Assembly: GCF_019059575.1 (NCBI RefSeq) | Contig: NW_024881501.1 | Coordinates: 1,798,001 to 1,862,000 of the forward strand | DNA from: Amphibalanus amphitrite | Taxonomy: Eukaryota; Arthropoda; Thecostraca; Balanomorpha; Balanidae | DNA: 64,000 nucleotides | Direction: 5' to 3' | Part shown: positions 46,507 to 58,300 of the stretch, one piece after another | Layout of the letters: each line of letters starts with the position of its first letter | Position numbering within the stretch: position 1 is the stretch's first letter | Translations under genes and position numbers: made by a program | Notes under the pieces: model-generated | Seen by the model: the letters and a program-made list of their open reading frames with translations, nothing else | The model's database searches: none | What the model was told of the DNA's origin: nothing

Positions 46507-47253
46507 CGCAGAGCGGGGCGGGCGCATTTGTCGCGGCCTGCACCGCCGCCACCGACACCGGGCGTTAGGCAGACCACACACCACACAGGCAGGCTCGGTC
46601 CGATCTCACACGGTCCGTCGGCGCCGCCGGCAGCCAGTATCTACAGCGTTTCCATGACGCTCACAATGCTGACGACGCCAAGAATCACTTAACTGACGTT
46701 AAAAGCTGTTCTCTAAAGCAGAATTACGTCAATGACGGATGCCAATGATGAGCGTGAGGACTGGATTAGATATGTCCCCAGTGCGACTGGTCCGGCAGGC
46801 GGTGTGACCCGTGCTTTAGCAGCGCCCTGCGGCCGTCGCCGGGTGAACAGGACTCCGGGAGCCCGCTCTGCCCGTTCGGCCGCCGAACAGAAGCCGCGCT
46901 CGGCACGACCGGCTGGTCGGAGCCGGCGTTTTTCATGTAGCTGACCCTGTGCTCGGCTGCACACGGCGGCGCGCCGGCCGGCAGTCAAGGCCGCTCGGCG
47001 GCAGCGCCGTGTAATTGGCCGTAGGTACAGCACGCTGCACGACGGTCCGCGGCGCGCCCGAACAGCTCGGCGGCTCGGCCGGGACCGGTCCCGCGCTGCG
47101 GTATGGTGATCGGCCGCGGCCGACAGCAGCCGTTAGCTCGTCTAAGCATGATTGATTTCCAAACGTGCGCCGCGTACTCACCGGCACCGTAGTGCAGATC
47201 GCCGCTATAGTCCCAGCGCAGTGGGCTGATGGAGCACAAGCGGACTGAGGGAA
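46507..47253. other. GC-rich DNA without supported gene
   Basis: CpG-rich blocks, with GGCGCGCCGG-type motifs between 46920 and 47110. Overlapping frames on both strands are unrelated to any family I recognise. Confidence 0.3.
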
Positions 47254-47261
47254 CTCATAAC

Positions 47262-47674
47262 TGGAGGTGGCAAAATGTGGACCCGAGGAACCGGTCCATG
47301 GAACCAGTCTGGATCCATAAGGGTCCAGATCGGTTCCTGGAAACTTTTTGACGGGTCCAACCGGATTCTACCATAAACCATACTTCTTATCGCATACCTA
47401 TTAAACTTGATTGCAAAATATAGAGTGAATGACAAGAAAACCAACATTTGCCCAAGCTATGATTTTTTGCACACTGCTGCTCGTAAGCATTCCCCGTTAT
47501 AAAAAAAATTGCTTGATGCACCAAATGATACCAAACAGTTTATATTCGTTGACTATTGGGGAACGGGTCCAACTGGTTCCGATTCTACTTTGACCGGGTC
47601 TGGCTGGTTCTAGAAATGTCCAGTCGGTCTGGTTCGAGTCTGGTTCCAAAAATGTTCACCTTTTGCCATCTCTG
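47262..47674. mobile_element. hAT-type MITE, 413 bp
   Basis: The ends TGGAGGTGGCAAAATGTG and, inverted, CAGAGATGGCAAAAGGTG are flanked by an exact 8-bp duplication, CTCATAAC (47254-47261, 47675-47682). The interior repeats GGTCC/GGTTCC motifs. No coding capacity. Confidence 0.8.
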
Positions 47675-47849
47675 CTCATAACCTCCACACGGTGAGCTGA
47701 CGGAGCCCGAGCAGCGGCGTCTCCCGGTCAGCGCTGCAGCGCTACGGCGTTTTTTTCCTCGCCTGCGACAAGCTGCTGCAGCCGACCGGCCGGCCGTCCC
47801 TGACTTTGTACAGTTTTACGGCGGGTCAGCTACCGGTACCGCGCCGGCC

Positions 47850-48012
47850 TTCACCGGAGTGGAGGTGGGGCGTTCAGGACGGTACTGGTACCGCGCCGGC
47901 CTTCACCGGGGTGGGTGGGGGGGGGGGGGGGAGAGGGATCCAGGACGGTACCGGTACCGCGCCGGCCTTCACCGGGGTGGGGGTGGGGGGGGGGGGGGAT
48001 CCAGGACTGTAC
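47850..48012. repeat. About 62-bp tandem repeat with G-runs
   Basis: Three copies of GGTACCGCGCCGGCCTTCAC followed by a G-run, with GTACTTCACCGGG as a last partial copy. Confidence 0.85.
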
Positions 48013-49029
<1,017 letters not shown>

Positions 49030-49340
49030 GAGCGAGGCCAGAGGTCAGACCACCGCGCCGGTCAGAGCAGAGGTCAGACCAGAGGTCACACCAAAGGTCA
49101 GATCAGAGGTCAGAGCAGAGGTCACACCAAAGGTCAGATCAGAGGTCAGAGCAGAGGTTACACCAGAGGTAAAACAGAAGTCATACCAGAGGTCACACAG
49201 GTCATACCAGACAGAGGTGACACCAGATGTCACTTTACAGATCACAACATAGGTCACATCAGAGGCACACATCATGCCAAGGCAGCGGAGAAGCCAAGGC
49301 TCAGGTCAGAGCAGAGGTCAGAGCAGAGACCAGACCTACA
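49030..49340. repeat. AGAGGTCAGANC minisatellite
   Basis: About 18 AGGTCA-type boxes in direct orientation, spaced mostly 12 bp apart (CAGAGGTCAGAG, CAAAGGTCAGAT and similar). Confidence 0.85.
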
Positions 49341-49588
49341 CCGAGCGGTTAGCGACAGAGGCTACGTAGGGGCCGCTGTCAGCAGGCGCCGCTGGCTCCA
49401 GGTGACCCGAGAAGGGACAGTATGGTGACCGCCGCCGGCAGTGAGGAAACCGGCACCGCCGTGTGGGCCGCGCAGTGCCAGGGGCCGGGTCCGATAGTTA
49501 CGATGACAGCGCCCAGGACAGGGAGGGGCACGGACGGCGGACCGCGGCAGACCAGCACCAGACCAGCCGGACAACGTACCGCGCTTAA

Positions 49589-50471
49589 CCCGCGCCCCAG
49601 TGTCAGTCTGGATTTTCCACGACCTGGTGTGTGTGTGTGGGGGGGGGGGTGTTTGAACCCCCCCCCACTAACTCGGCTCCTAGGCATCGTAGAAAGAAAC
49701 GGAAAAAAGCAATGGAAAGCTCGTCAAAAATCATTACGAATTTACTTCAGTCATTTTTTTACCTCAGGTCAATATTGAGGTCACCAGAGGTCAATGAAAA
49801 AAAAGTTTTGAAAATGTCACTTTTTCAATCATCTGCGTTATTTCGTAAAATAATGAAGTGAGAGTAAGATCCAACTAGGTGAGAAGAGCCAATATAACTG
49901 GCGACAGGGCACAAATGTAGGATTTGTGCTTAGGTCATTATTCGTGGTCCAGAGGTGAGAGGTCCAATACACCAATACCTGCCTATGCAGTACCGTCCAG
50001 ACCAGATGACCTGATATGACCTTGAAAGGTCAAGATCATAAAATAGTCTTGTAACCGCCTCTCCTTTTATGAAAACACATCTAACACAACTTATCAACGT
50101 TTCCTAGCCAGTAGCTATGACACATCGTAGATACCGCCTTTTCCCCATAGGTTTAAAATGGAGGCACCCAAAAAATGATCTGACCCGAGGTCACCGATAT
50201 CAAAATTCCGAGAAATACGAATTGTAGGTACCAATGAGTTATTGAAGTCCTGAAAGTTTCAAAACTTTCTGTCAACCACTATGGCCGTGGCTGGACCCCA
50301 AAGTTTTTTGGAGGTTGGGTCACTTCGATTGACCTGGTGACCTGACCTGAGGTGACCTGGGTCTAAAATTTTCAGGGAAGGTGGGGAAAGGATGCCCGGT
50401 AAGGTATGCCAAAGAACCGCAGGGGGGGGGGGGGGCGGGTGTTCAAACACCCCCACACACTTGGGCGCGGG
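49589..50471. mobile_element. TTAA-flanked element, copy 6
   Basis: TTAA lies at 49585-49588 and 50472-50475. The ends are CCCGCGCCCCAGTGT and, inverted, CCCGCGCCCAAGTGT. Hairpins GGGGTGTTTGAACCCC and GGGTGTTCAAACACCC lie inside the two ends. AGGTCA motifs lie at 49765-49800 and 49990-50350. Non-coding. Confidence 0.8.
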
Positions 50472-50515
50472 TTAAGAATCGCGTTCCTTTGTTCCCATCG
50501 CGGCATGGCTACCTA

Positions 50516-51311
50516 CAGGGTGTTTCACAATAAATGCTACTTTTGAATAGCTTAAATGAAGATCTTACTTGTTCGTAAGCGCGTAAATTTTATATGCATT
50601 TTGCTGCAAATTTGTAGCGGTTTTTGGTCCTTACATTTTTTTTTTACAAACCGTCAACGGTTCCATCAGTATGGACGTGCAATGCCAACACCGTCAAAAC
50701 GGGTCAATTCGCCGTGTACAGATGATGAGGCGTTATGGGTGGTCATGCATTACGGCGCTTTGCGGAGTCTGACCGCAGTGCGACGGAGTTTCGGTAGCCA
50801 TTTAAAAGGAGGAAGGATATTCCGTCAAAAATGTCTTTCAAACGGGTAGTAGAAAGGTTCCAGAAGACTGCAAACACGAGACCAGCTCCGACTCCTGGCC
50901 GGACGGCGATCCCAGAGAATCTGGTTGAAAAAGTCAGACGGAAGGGTGGCATAGTGGAGAACCCGTGAAGGGTGCTGAACTGAAAGTTATATGTTCATCA
51001 GTCCTACTGTTCTGCTGTCTCATGAGGTAATACTCATGAGCCATATTGTAATACATGTCACTGAAACATCGTCGTTTGAAAAGCAACATTCATTGTGAAG
51101 GACCCTGAAGCTTAACAGCGAATTGACCTGTTTTGATGGTGTGCACATTGCACGTACATAAAGAATGCAGTTGATGATTCGTCATAGTTTTTGTAAGGAT
51201 AAAAAAACCGAAAGAATTTGCAACAAAATGAATATGGAATTTATGGGCATACGAATAGCTGAGGTCATTTTAAAAGCTTATCAAAAGTAACGTTTATTGT
51301 GAAACACCCTG
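50516..51311. mobile_element. Tc1/mariner-type element, internally deleted
   Basis: Long inverted ends, CAGGGTGTTTCACAATAAA followed by (T/C)G(C/T)TACTTTTGA, are flanked by TA on both sides (50514-50515, 51312-51313). The 796-bp length is too short for a full transposase. A transposase-like N-terminal region remains in broken frames (see the next entry). Confidence 0.85.
50640..50968 (+). pseudogene. Transposase N-terminal remnant, frameshifted
   Basis: One frame reads TDDEALWVVMHYGALRSL near 50718-50771. This resembles the helix-turn-helix start of proteins encoded by insect and crustacean mariner-like elements. After about 50845 the similarity continues in another frame (ERFQKTANTRPAPTPGRTAI), ending at a stop near 50966. 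At least one frameshift separates the parts and no DDE catalytic domain is left. The family call is from pattern memory. Confidence 0.5.
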
Positions 51312-51313
51312 TA

Positions 51314-51889
51314 CATGAGTTTAGGTTGTCACAAGCTGGTCCGAAATATGACACATGTACGGGCACGTGTCGTTTGTTCCACGTGAGTAGCCGCCTCGCA
51401 CGCAAACCGAGCTCTGCTGCCGTGCACCCAAAGTCGTGGACAACTGACCAACACCAAAGACGATACAATGCCGCCGATCGGGGGATGGACTTCAGTGTGT
51501 TCCAGGATGTGAGAGCACATCATCTCACACATATCCAGAGCTGGCTGTTCAGCCAATTTACGCAAACCCTGCAATGCCAGAGGCCGGTAGAGAAACATTT
51601 AGCCGGATTCGCCTGGGCTCGCATGTTCCAAAAAACAGGGGCAAGAAGAAGAAAGGCAAGAAGAGAAAGGGATACATGCGTTTGCTCGTGTAGATGAATG
51701 CAGAGCACGAATAGTTACTTCATTGCCTGTTGACGAAGACTCTCCGGACCATTTGTAGCGAATAACGCACACCAAATAGAATCACTGGTAAACATAAATT
51801 CACATATATTCATTCGAAATGGGCAGTACAAAACGTCCAAAGCACCTCCGACGAGCGGAATTGCCAGAAATCACACGACGAACGGCCCG
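51314..51889. other. No recognised feature
   Basis: Lies downstream of the NUDCD1 stop codon on the minus strand. It may include the end of its 3' UTR, but I found no AATAAA on the minus strand between 51,320 and 52,190. Confidence 0.3.
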
Positions 51890-52190
51890 GGGCGTCTGCG
51901 TCCGCCGGCTCGCCGGACTGAACCTCCCGCTGCTGAGCCGGCTCGCCGGACTGAACCCCCGCTGACTGAGCCGGCTCATCGGACTGAGCAGCCGACTGAG
52001 CCGGCTCATCGGACTGAGCAGCCGACTGGCCGGACTATGCCGGCCGATGACTGAGCCGGCGTCGGACTGAACTTCATCCGGCCAGCAGGTCTCGCAGAGC
52101 CTCACTGGTTGCTGAGCTGACCTGAGCTCACAGGTCCCCCAGCTGACCTGACAGGTCGCCCAGCTGACCTCCCTGGTCGCCCAGCTGACC
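51890..52190 (-). repeat. Minisatellites in the presumed NUDCD1 3' UTR
   Basis: Two arrays occur: GAGCCGGCTC(A/G)(T/C)CGGACTGA units at 51905-52040, and 21-bp units containing CCCAGCTGACCT at 52130-52195. The second abuts the stop codon. It resembles the last codons of the gene, which encode a Gly-Gln-rich tail. Confidence 0.7.
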
Positions 52191-52337
52191 TCACTGATCC
52201 CCCACCTGACCCCCCTGGCCGCCCAGCACCAGCGCGTGCAGCTGACCGGCGGTGAGGACAAAGATGGCGCCGGGGGCGGCCGTCACCCCGAGAATCGGCG
52301 CCTGGTCCTCCAGACTGACCACCTGCTGGCGAGACAC
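52191..52337 (-). CDS. NUDCD1: NUDCD1 exon J with stop codon
   Basis: 147 nt, phase 0. Acceptor GGCGGCCGCCAG|GTG. It encodes VSRQQVVSLEDQAPILGVTA, then ...AIFVLTAGQLHALVL, matching the family C-terminus, followed by a Gly/Gln-rich tail (GGQGGQVGDQ) and TGA. The tail resembles the 21-bp repeat that follows the stop, so it may be a repeat-derived extension. Confidence 0.93.
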   Translation of the reverse strand: MSRQQVVSLEDQAPILGVTAAPGAIFVLTAGQLHALVLGGQGGQVGDQ

Positions 52338-55300
52338 CTGGCGGCCGCCGAGCGAACCATCAGTACACAGAGGGCAGCACAACGGTACACAGAGGGAAAC
52401 ATCAGCATAAGAGAGGGAAACATAAGCACAGAGAGGGCAGGACGACGGTACACAGGGGGAAACACACAGCACACACTACACAGAGGGAAACACACAACAG
52501 TACACATCACACAGAGAGAAATACACAGTAGTACCACATCGGTACAGAGGGAAGTATCAGTATACACTATACAGACGGCAGTACATTCGTGCGCGGAGGG
52601 TAGCACATCAACATTCAGCAGATCCTTCACAGAGGGAGATGCACATCAGTACACAGAGGGAATCAACAGTACACACAAGAAAGCACAACAACATTAAGAG
52701 GGAAACACATCACTCATCAATATGTACAGAGGTCAGCTGCAGCTCAGCAGTCAGCAAATCGGTAAACCGAAGGAAACAAATCAGTTAATATATGGAGACG
52801 TCAGCATAGAGAAGGAACACATCAGAAAACAGAGAAAAAACGGCATTACACAAAGAGAAGCGTCAGTTCACAGAGGGAAACACGCAACAGTGCAGAGGGA
52901 AACAAACAACACTACACAGAGGTTATAACAGTACACAGAGGGATCAGGGAAACACACATCAGTAGACAACAGTACACGGAGCGAAACACACAGGAGTACG
53001 CAGAGGGAAATAACTGCAGCACACAGAGGGCAGCATAGCCACCCCAGCTGGATCGCAGTTCGAGCACCGTTCTGCAGCGTCCGGCCACGACTCCGCGTGA
53101 CAACTGAACAATTTCAGAGTGCTGACATGGTTACAACTAGGTGAAACGTTCGGGCTCAGAGGGTTGTCAAGGCTCAGTGAGCACACCTCCACCAGCCGCT
53201 GACATTTGGCTTAAGGCCTCCCGTCGATCCCTTAGCCCACAGCGGGTGACTCCACACACCCTCTACCCCACCCGACCCGACCTGGCCGGTCGGCCGGCGC
53301 GCCCGGCCCTACTCACCTCTCTGACGCGCCTCCCGGACTTTCTGTTGCGCAGGTCTCCGTCGACAGCCGACGGCTGGTGGTAGATGTACACGTGCCGGGA
53401 CGTCTCACACACCAGCGCGTACGAGAGGTCTGAGGGGGGCGGGACACCGGTCACACTGGGGCGGGACACGGGCCACACTGGGGCGGGCCACGGGCCACAG
53501 ACCAGCGCGTACGAGGGGTGTGCGGGGAGCGACACCGGTTACTGGGGTGAGATACGAGACATTGGGGCGGAAGGACCGATGTCCTCCCTCCCCAGTGACC
53601 TGGAGGCGTGGATGGGCCTATTGTCATAACTAGCAATAAGTTAGCCATAAGTTATATGCCAGACAGCCGCAGTATGCAAACAAAGCCAGTCCGGGCTCCC
53701 GCTATACACTACAAGTGCAGACCACTGTCCACTCCCGCTATACAGTCCGCAGTTCTGGAAACACGCAGTGACAGACGCCGCAGTGGCGGACGGGGCGCGC
53801 TGAAGGACGGGTCGCTCTGCCCGGACCGGGGACGTCTGTCTGTCACCGACCGACACCCACCTGTGGCGCAGGTGATGAACTTGCGCTGCTGTTTAGACGC
53901 CTGCACGAAGCCGAACGCCTGCAGCGTACCCACGTGTTCACACTGGTACCTGCGGGAGGGGGGGGGGGGGAGCGAGTGAGGGGGAGCGGTACCAGGGGAG
54001 GGGGGAGTGAGGGAAGGCGCGCCTAATTACCACAGAATACATATACTACCCTGGAAAAAAATTGGCACCTTCCGTGAATAAATAATGATTTATGAAACCA
54101 ATGATACAAAATATTGAGGGCCGCCGCAGTTCCACCGTTAAAACAAAACCACCATCCGACATCAAAACAGTCAGACATCTGAACTGAGCTGTCACCCTCA
54201 CTGTCACCAGCGGGACTGACTGAAACCCTGGACTGTCACCCCGAGCAGACCTTTCACCCTTGACTGACCTGACACCCAGAATTGGCCTATCATCATGGAT
54301 TAACCTGTAACCCTTGACTAACCTGACATACTGGACTGACCTGTTATCCTGACAGCTGGGCTGCCAGACGAGTCCGTCGACATCGTGTCTGATGCAGAAG
54401 GCCGGTGGTTCGGCGGCCGACAGGCGGACCGTCATCAGGTACTGGTGACCGCTCAGACTGACCTGGTGTAACATAACACACTGTCATCAGGTACTGGTGA
54501 CTGACCTGGTGTAACACACTGTCATCAGGTAATGGTGACTGGCCTGGTGTAACACAACACACACCGTCATCAGGTACTGGTGACCGCTCAGACTGACCTG
54601 GTGTAGCACAACACACACTGTCATCAGGTACTGGCGACTGACCTGGTGTAACACAACACACATTGTCAGATACTGGTGACTGACCTGGTGTAACACAACA
54701 CACACTGTCATCAGGTACTGGTGACTGACCTGGTGTAACACACTGTCATCAGGTACTGGTGACTGACCTGGTGTAACACAACACACACTGTCATCAGGTA
54801 CTGGTGACTGACCTGGTGTAACACAACACACACTGTCACCAGGTACTGGTGACCGCTCAGACTGGCCTGGTGTAACACAACACACTGTCATCAGGTACTC
54901 GTGACTGACCTGGTGTAACACAACACACACCGTCATCAGGTACTGGTGACCGCTCAGACTGACCTGGTGTAACACAACACACACTGTCATCAGGTACTGG
55001 TGACTGACCTGGTGTAACACAACACACACTGTCATCAGGTACTGGTGACTGCTCAGTGCTCAGCCCGGCCCCCCAATCTCTGTACTCTGCCGCAGCCCAG
55101 CTCTGCCCGTCGGACGCTCGGACGCTCACCTCGTGGGTCACCGCCCCGGTCTCTCCGTCCATCCGGTAGAGGGCAGCACTGTGCTCGGGCAGGTCATCGC
55201 ACTCCTCCACCTCCGTGCCGACCACCGGTCCGGGCCGGTCCGGGTCCGCCTCCTGGGAGACACACAGACCGGGAGGGTCGTCACACACAGTAGGTACCAC

Positions 55301-58300
55301 CGGTCCGGGTCCGCCGCCTGGGAGACATACAGACGGGGAGGGTCGTCACACACAGTAGGTATCACCGGTCCGGGTCCGCCTCCTGGGAGACATACAGACG
55401 GGGAGGGTCGTCACACACAGTAGGTATCACCGGTCCGGGTCCGCCTCCTGGGAGACATACAGACGGGGAGGGTCGTCACACAGTACCACCGGTCCGGGTC
55501 CGCCTCCTGGGAGACACACAGACGGGGAGGGGTCACACACAGTACCACCGGTCCGGGCCGGTCCGGGTCCGCCTCCTGGGAGGCATACAGACGGGGAGGG
55601 TCGTCACACACAGTAGGTATCACCGGTCCGGGTCCGCCTCCTGGGAGACATACAGACGGGGAGGGTCGTCACACACAGTAGGTATCACCGGCAGTGTCCT
55701 GATTTTCGTGAATTTGGGTGGAAACCCACACCTAACAGATTCTCTTTGTGACGTCCCGGAAAGCCAAACGACGTCCCTGACAGATAAAAGTCGATAGGTA
55801 TATAGAACACCAAAAGCAAACTAACAAAAAGAAATATCACCTCTGTAGCCTAAAAACACGGCTATGCAAAATGACAATAAATATATCCTAAGTCCTCAAA
55901 AACTCACTCTTACACTCAACTCCCCTTTCCTGGCCAACTGCCGCAACAGTAAACAACGCGGTTTTATTTTATTTTTGTTTTCTGTGCGTCATATATGGAT
56001 AAGTTTTTTCCTTTACCATGTGAAGGTAATGCTGCCATATGAAGGAGAAAAGATGTCGGAATAGAGGGATCTGAGGACGTCGTTTTCCACTTTTCAGTTT
56101 TAGTAACTGTGCAGTGTATAGATAAAAATTAATCATGCGAATATATTACTTGGACATTTATCTATAAGCACGCAACATACCTTTTGTATCAAATTACTGT
56201 AACATATTTAATTATTTTTTCCCCTCAGAAGGTCACAGTAACGGGTTAGCGCTGCCCCTTGAACATGCCCTTCAAAAGTAGTTAATTTTGCATATGTTGA
56301 TAGTGGTTGGGGGAAAAGTTTAATGTTTATCTGTTTGAATTAAAATAAAGCCACCGAATTTCAGCAGTATTAATTCAAGTATGTCGTCCTTGGGGCTTAA
56401 AAATGCACGCAATGTTGGGGACGTCGATTGACCTTGTTATTCCCATTTAATCGACGTCAGTACAAAACTGAAAAGTGCACAATGATTTCACATTTTTTTC
56501 CAGCCAAGAAAAATTCAGCGTCCACCTTGGAGTTTTCTTAATTGAATTTCATAACAGGAAGCTATGGAAATTAATTTTCCGAGTTGTTTTCCACCTCTTT
56601 GTTTGGACGTCTGTTTTTTTACATCAGTCCTCTTGCTCGATATGATATCCCTCTTATGACGTCAACATTTAGTGATAGCCGCTGGCTCTTGGGCTGATTT
56701 TTGTTGAAGCATATTTGTTGTTGACTGTTATGTACGATCATGGACAAGAACTAGACATCTTCAAAGTGTTGTTTTGGTGTTTGTGGTGAATGCTTGAATT
56801 TTGTATTTTACTAGGGGTAAACTGGCATTACTTTGTGTCTATATATGATCATTTGAGGTGCCTTGAGGTGGTATTAGTCAATATTGCCAGTGAAAATCGC
56901 TAATTTTAAGAGATTTAGGTAAGGGCTTCAGTGGCTTAGGCTCCGCACCGATATCGACGTCCTTTTGAAATAGCGACGTCCTCGCGGCTTCAATCACACT
57001 CTCCGAAAAATCAATTTCAGGACACTGATCACCGGTCCGGGTCCGCCTCCTGGGAGACACACAGACCGGGAGGGTCGTCACACACAGTAGGTACCACCGG
57101 TCCGGGTCCGCCTCCTGGGAGACATACAGACGGGGAGGGTCGTCACACCACACACAGTACCGGGCCGGTCCCGGTCCGCCTCCTGGGAGACATACAGACG
57201 GAGAGGGTCGTCACACTCAGCCCCGCCGACGGTGAGGGGTCGCACGGACTGTCGAGGAGCGGACTGATACGTATCCGCCCGGCGGTCGGCAGCAGACTGC
57301 TGTGGTCGCCAGCCTGCGGTCCGCACCCCGCGCAGTGGGGCGGTTCGATAGGATCCCTCTCAGGTGCGACTGCGGTGCCGTGGGATGGGCGTTTCAGTAC
57401 GGCCCCTCACCGGCTTGCGTTCCGTTGTATCCATGGCGTCGTCGCCGGCCGTGTCGGCGTCGGTAGTCTGCTGGCCGCGCGTGTCGCCGACCAGCAGCTC
57501 GGCCCAGCGCTGGCCGCGCTCCACCTTGGCCAGCACCAGCTCCAGCCTGGGGAGGGACGGGGACGGCAGGGTCAGCGAGGGCAGGCCAGCACCAGCTCCA
57601 GCCTGGGGGGGGGGGGGGACGGGAGGATCAGCGGTCAGCGCCAACCAGAGCCGCCAGCGCCGCCAGCCAGTCGCTCTCGCCTTACCAGGGCGGGGGAAGC
57701 AGACAACACCCGCCACGGTTCGAGATCACTCTACCGATTACATGCCAATGGCACGGAACACATTCGGCAGACTATTAGCTCTCATAAGAACCCTACCCAT
57801 AATCTGGCTAAAAAATCAAACAGCCAACTCTGCCCACGAGGTAAGAAACTATCGCTTTCCAATCATCCAACGGTCACTTCAATTGAGCACTATCCACCAC
57901 CCAACCTCCCTCCTACCTGCCGTCGTCCACGGTCCAGGTGGTGCTCTCGTCTCTCCTACCTGCCGTCGTCCACGGTCCATGTATCCCTCCCCTCCTACCT
58001 GCCATCGTCCACGGTCCAGGTGCTCTCGTCTCTCCTACCTGCAGTCGTCCACAGCCCAGCTGGTGCTCTCGTCTCTCCTACCTGCCGTCGTCCACGGTCC
58101 ATGTATCCCTCCCCTCCTACCTGCCATCGTCCACGGTCCAGGTGCTCTCGTCTCTCCTACCTGCAGTCGTCCACAGCCCAGCTGGTGCTCTCGTCTCTCC
58201 TACCTGCCGTCGTCCACGGCCCAGGTGTTCCCTCCTACCTGCCGTCGTCCACAGTCCAGCTGGTGCTCCCGTCTCTCCTACCTGCCGTCGTCCACAGCCC

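Noticed and set aside
57220-57330. A possible extra NUDCD1 exon between exons E and F
   Set aside because: The human protein is longer here, but no segment in this stretch has both good splice sites and family similarity.
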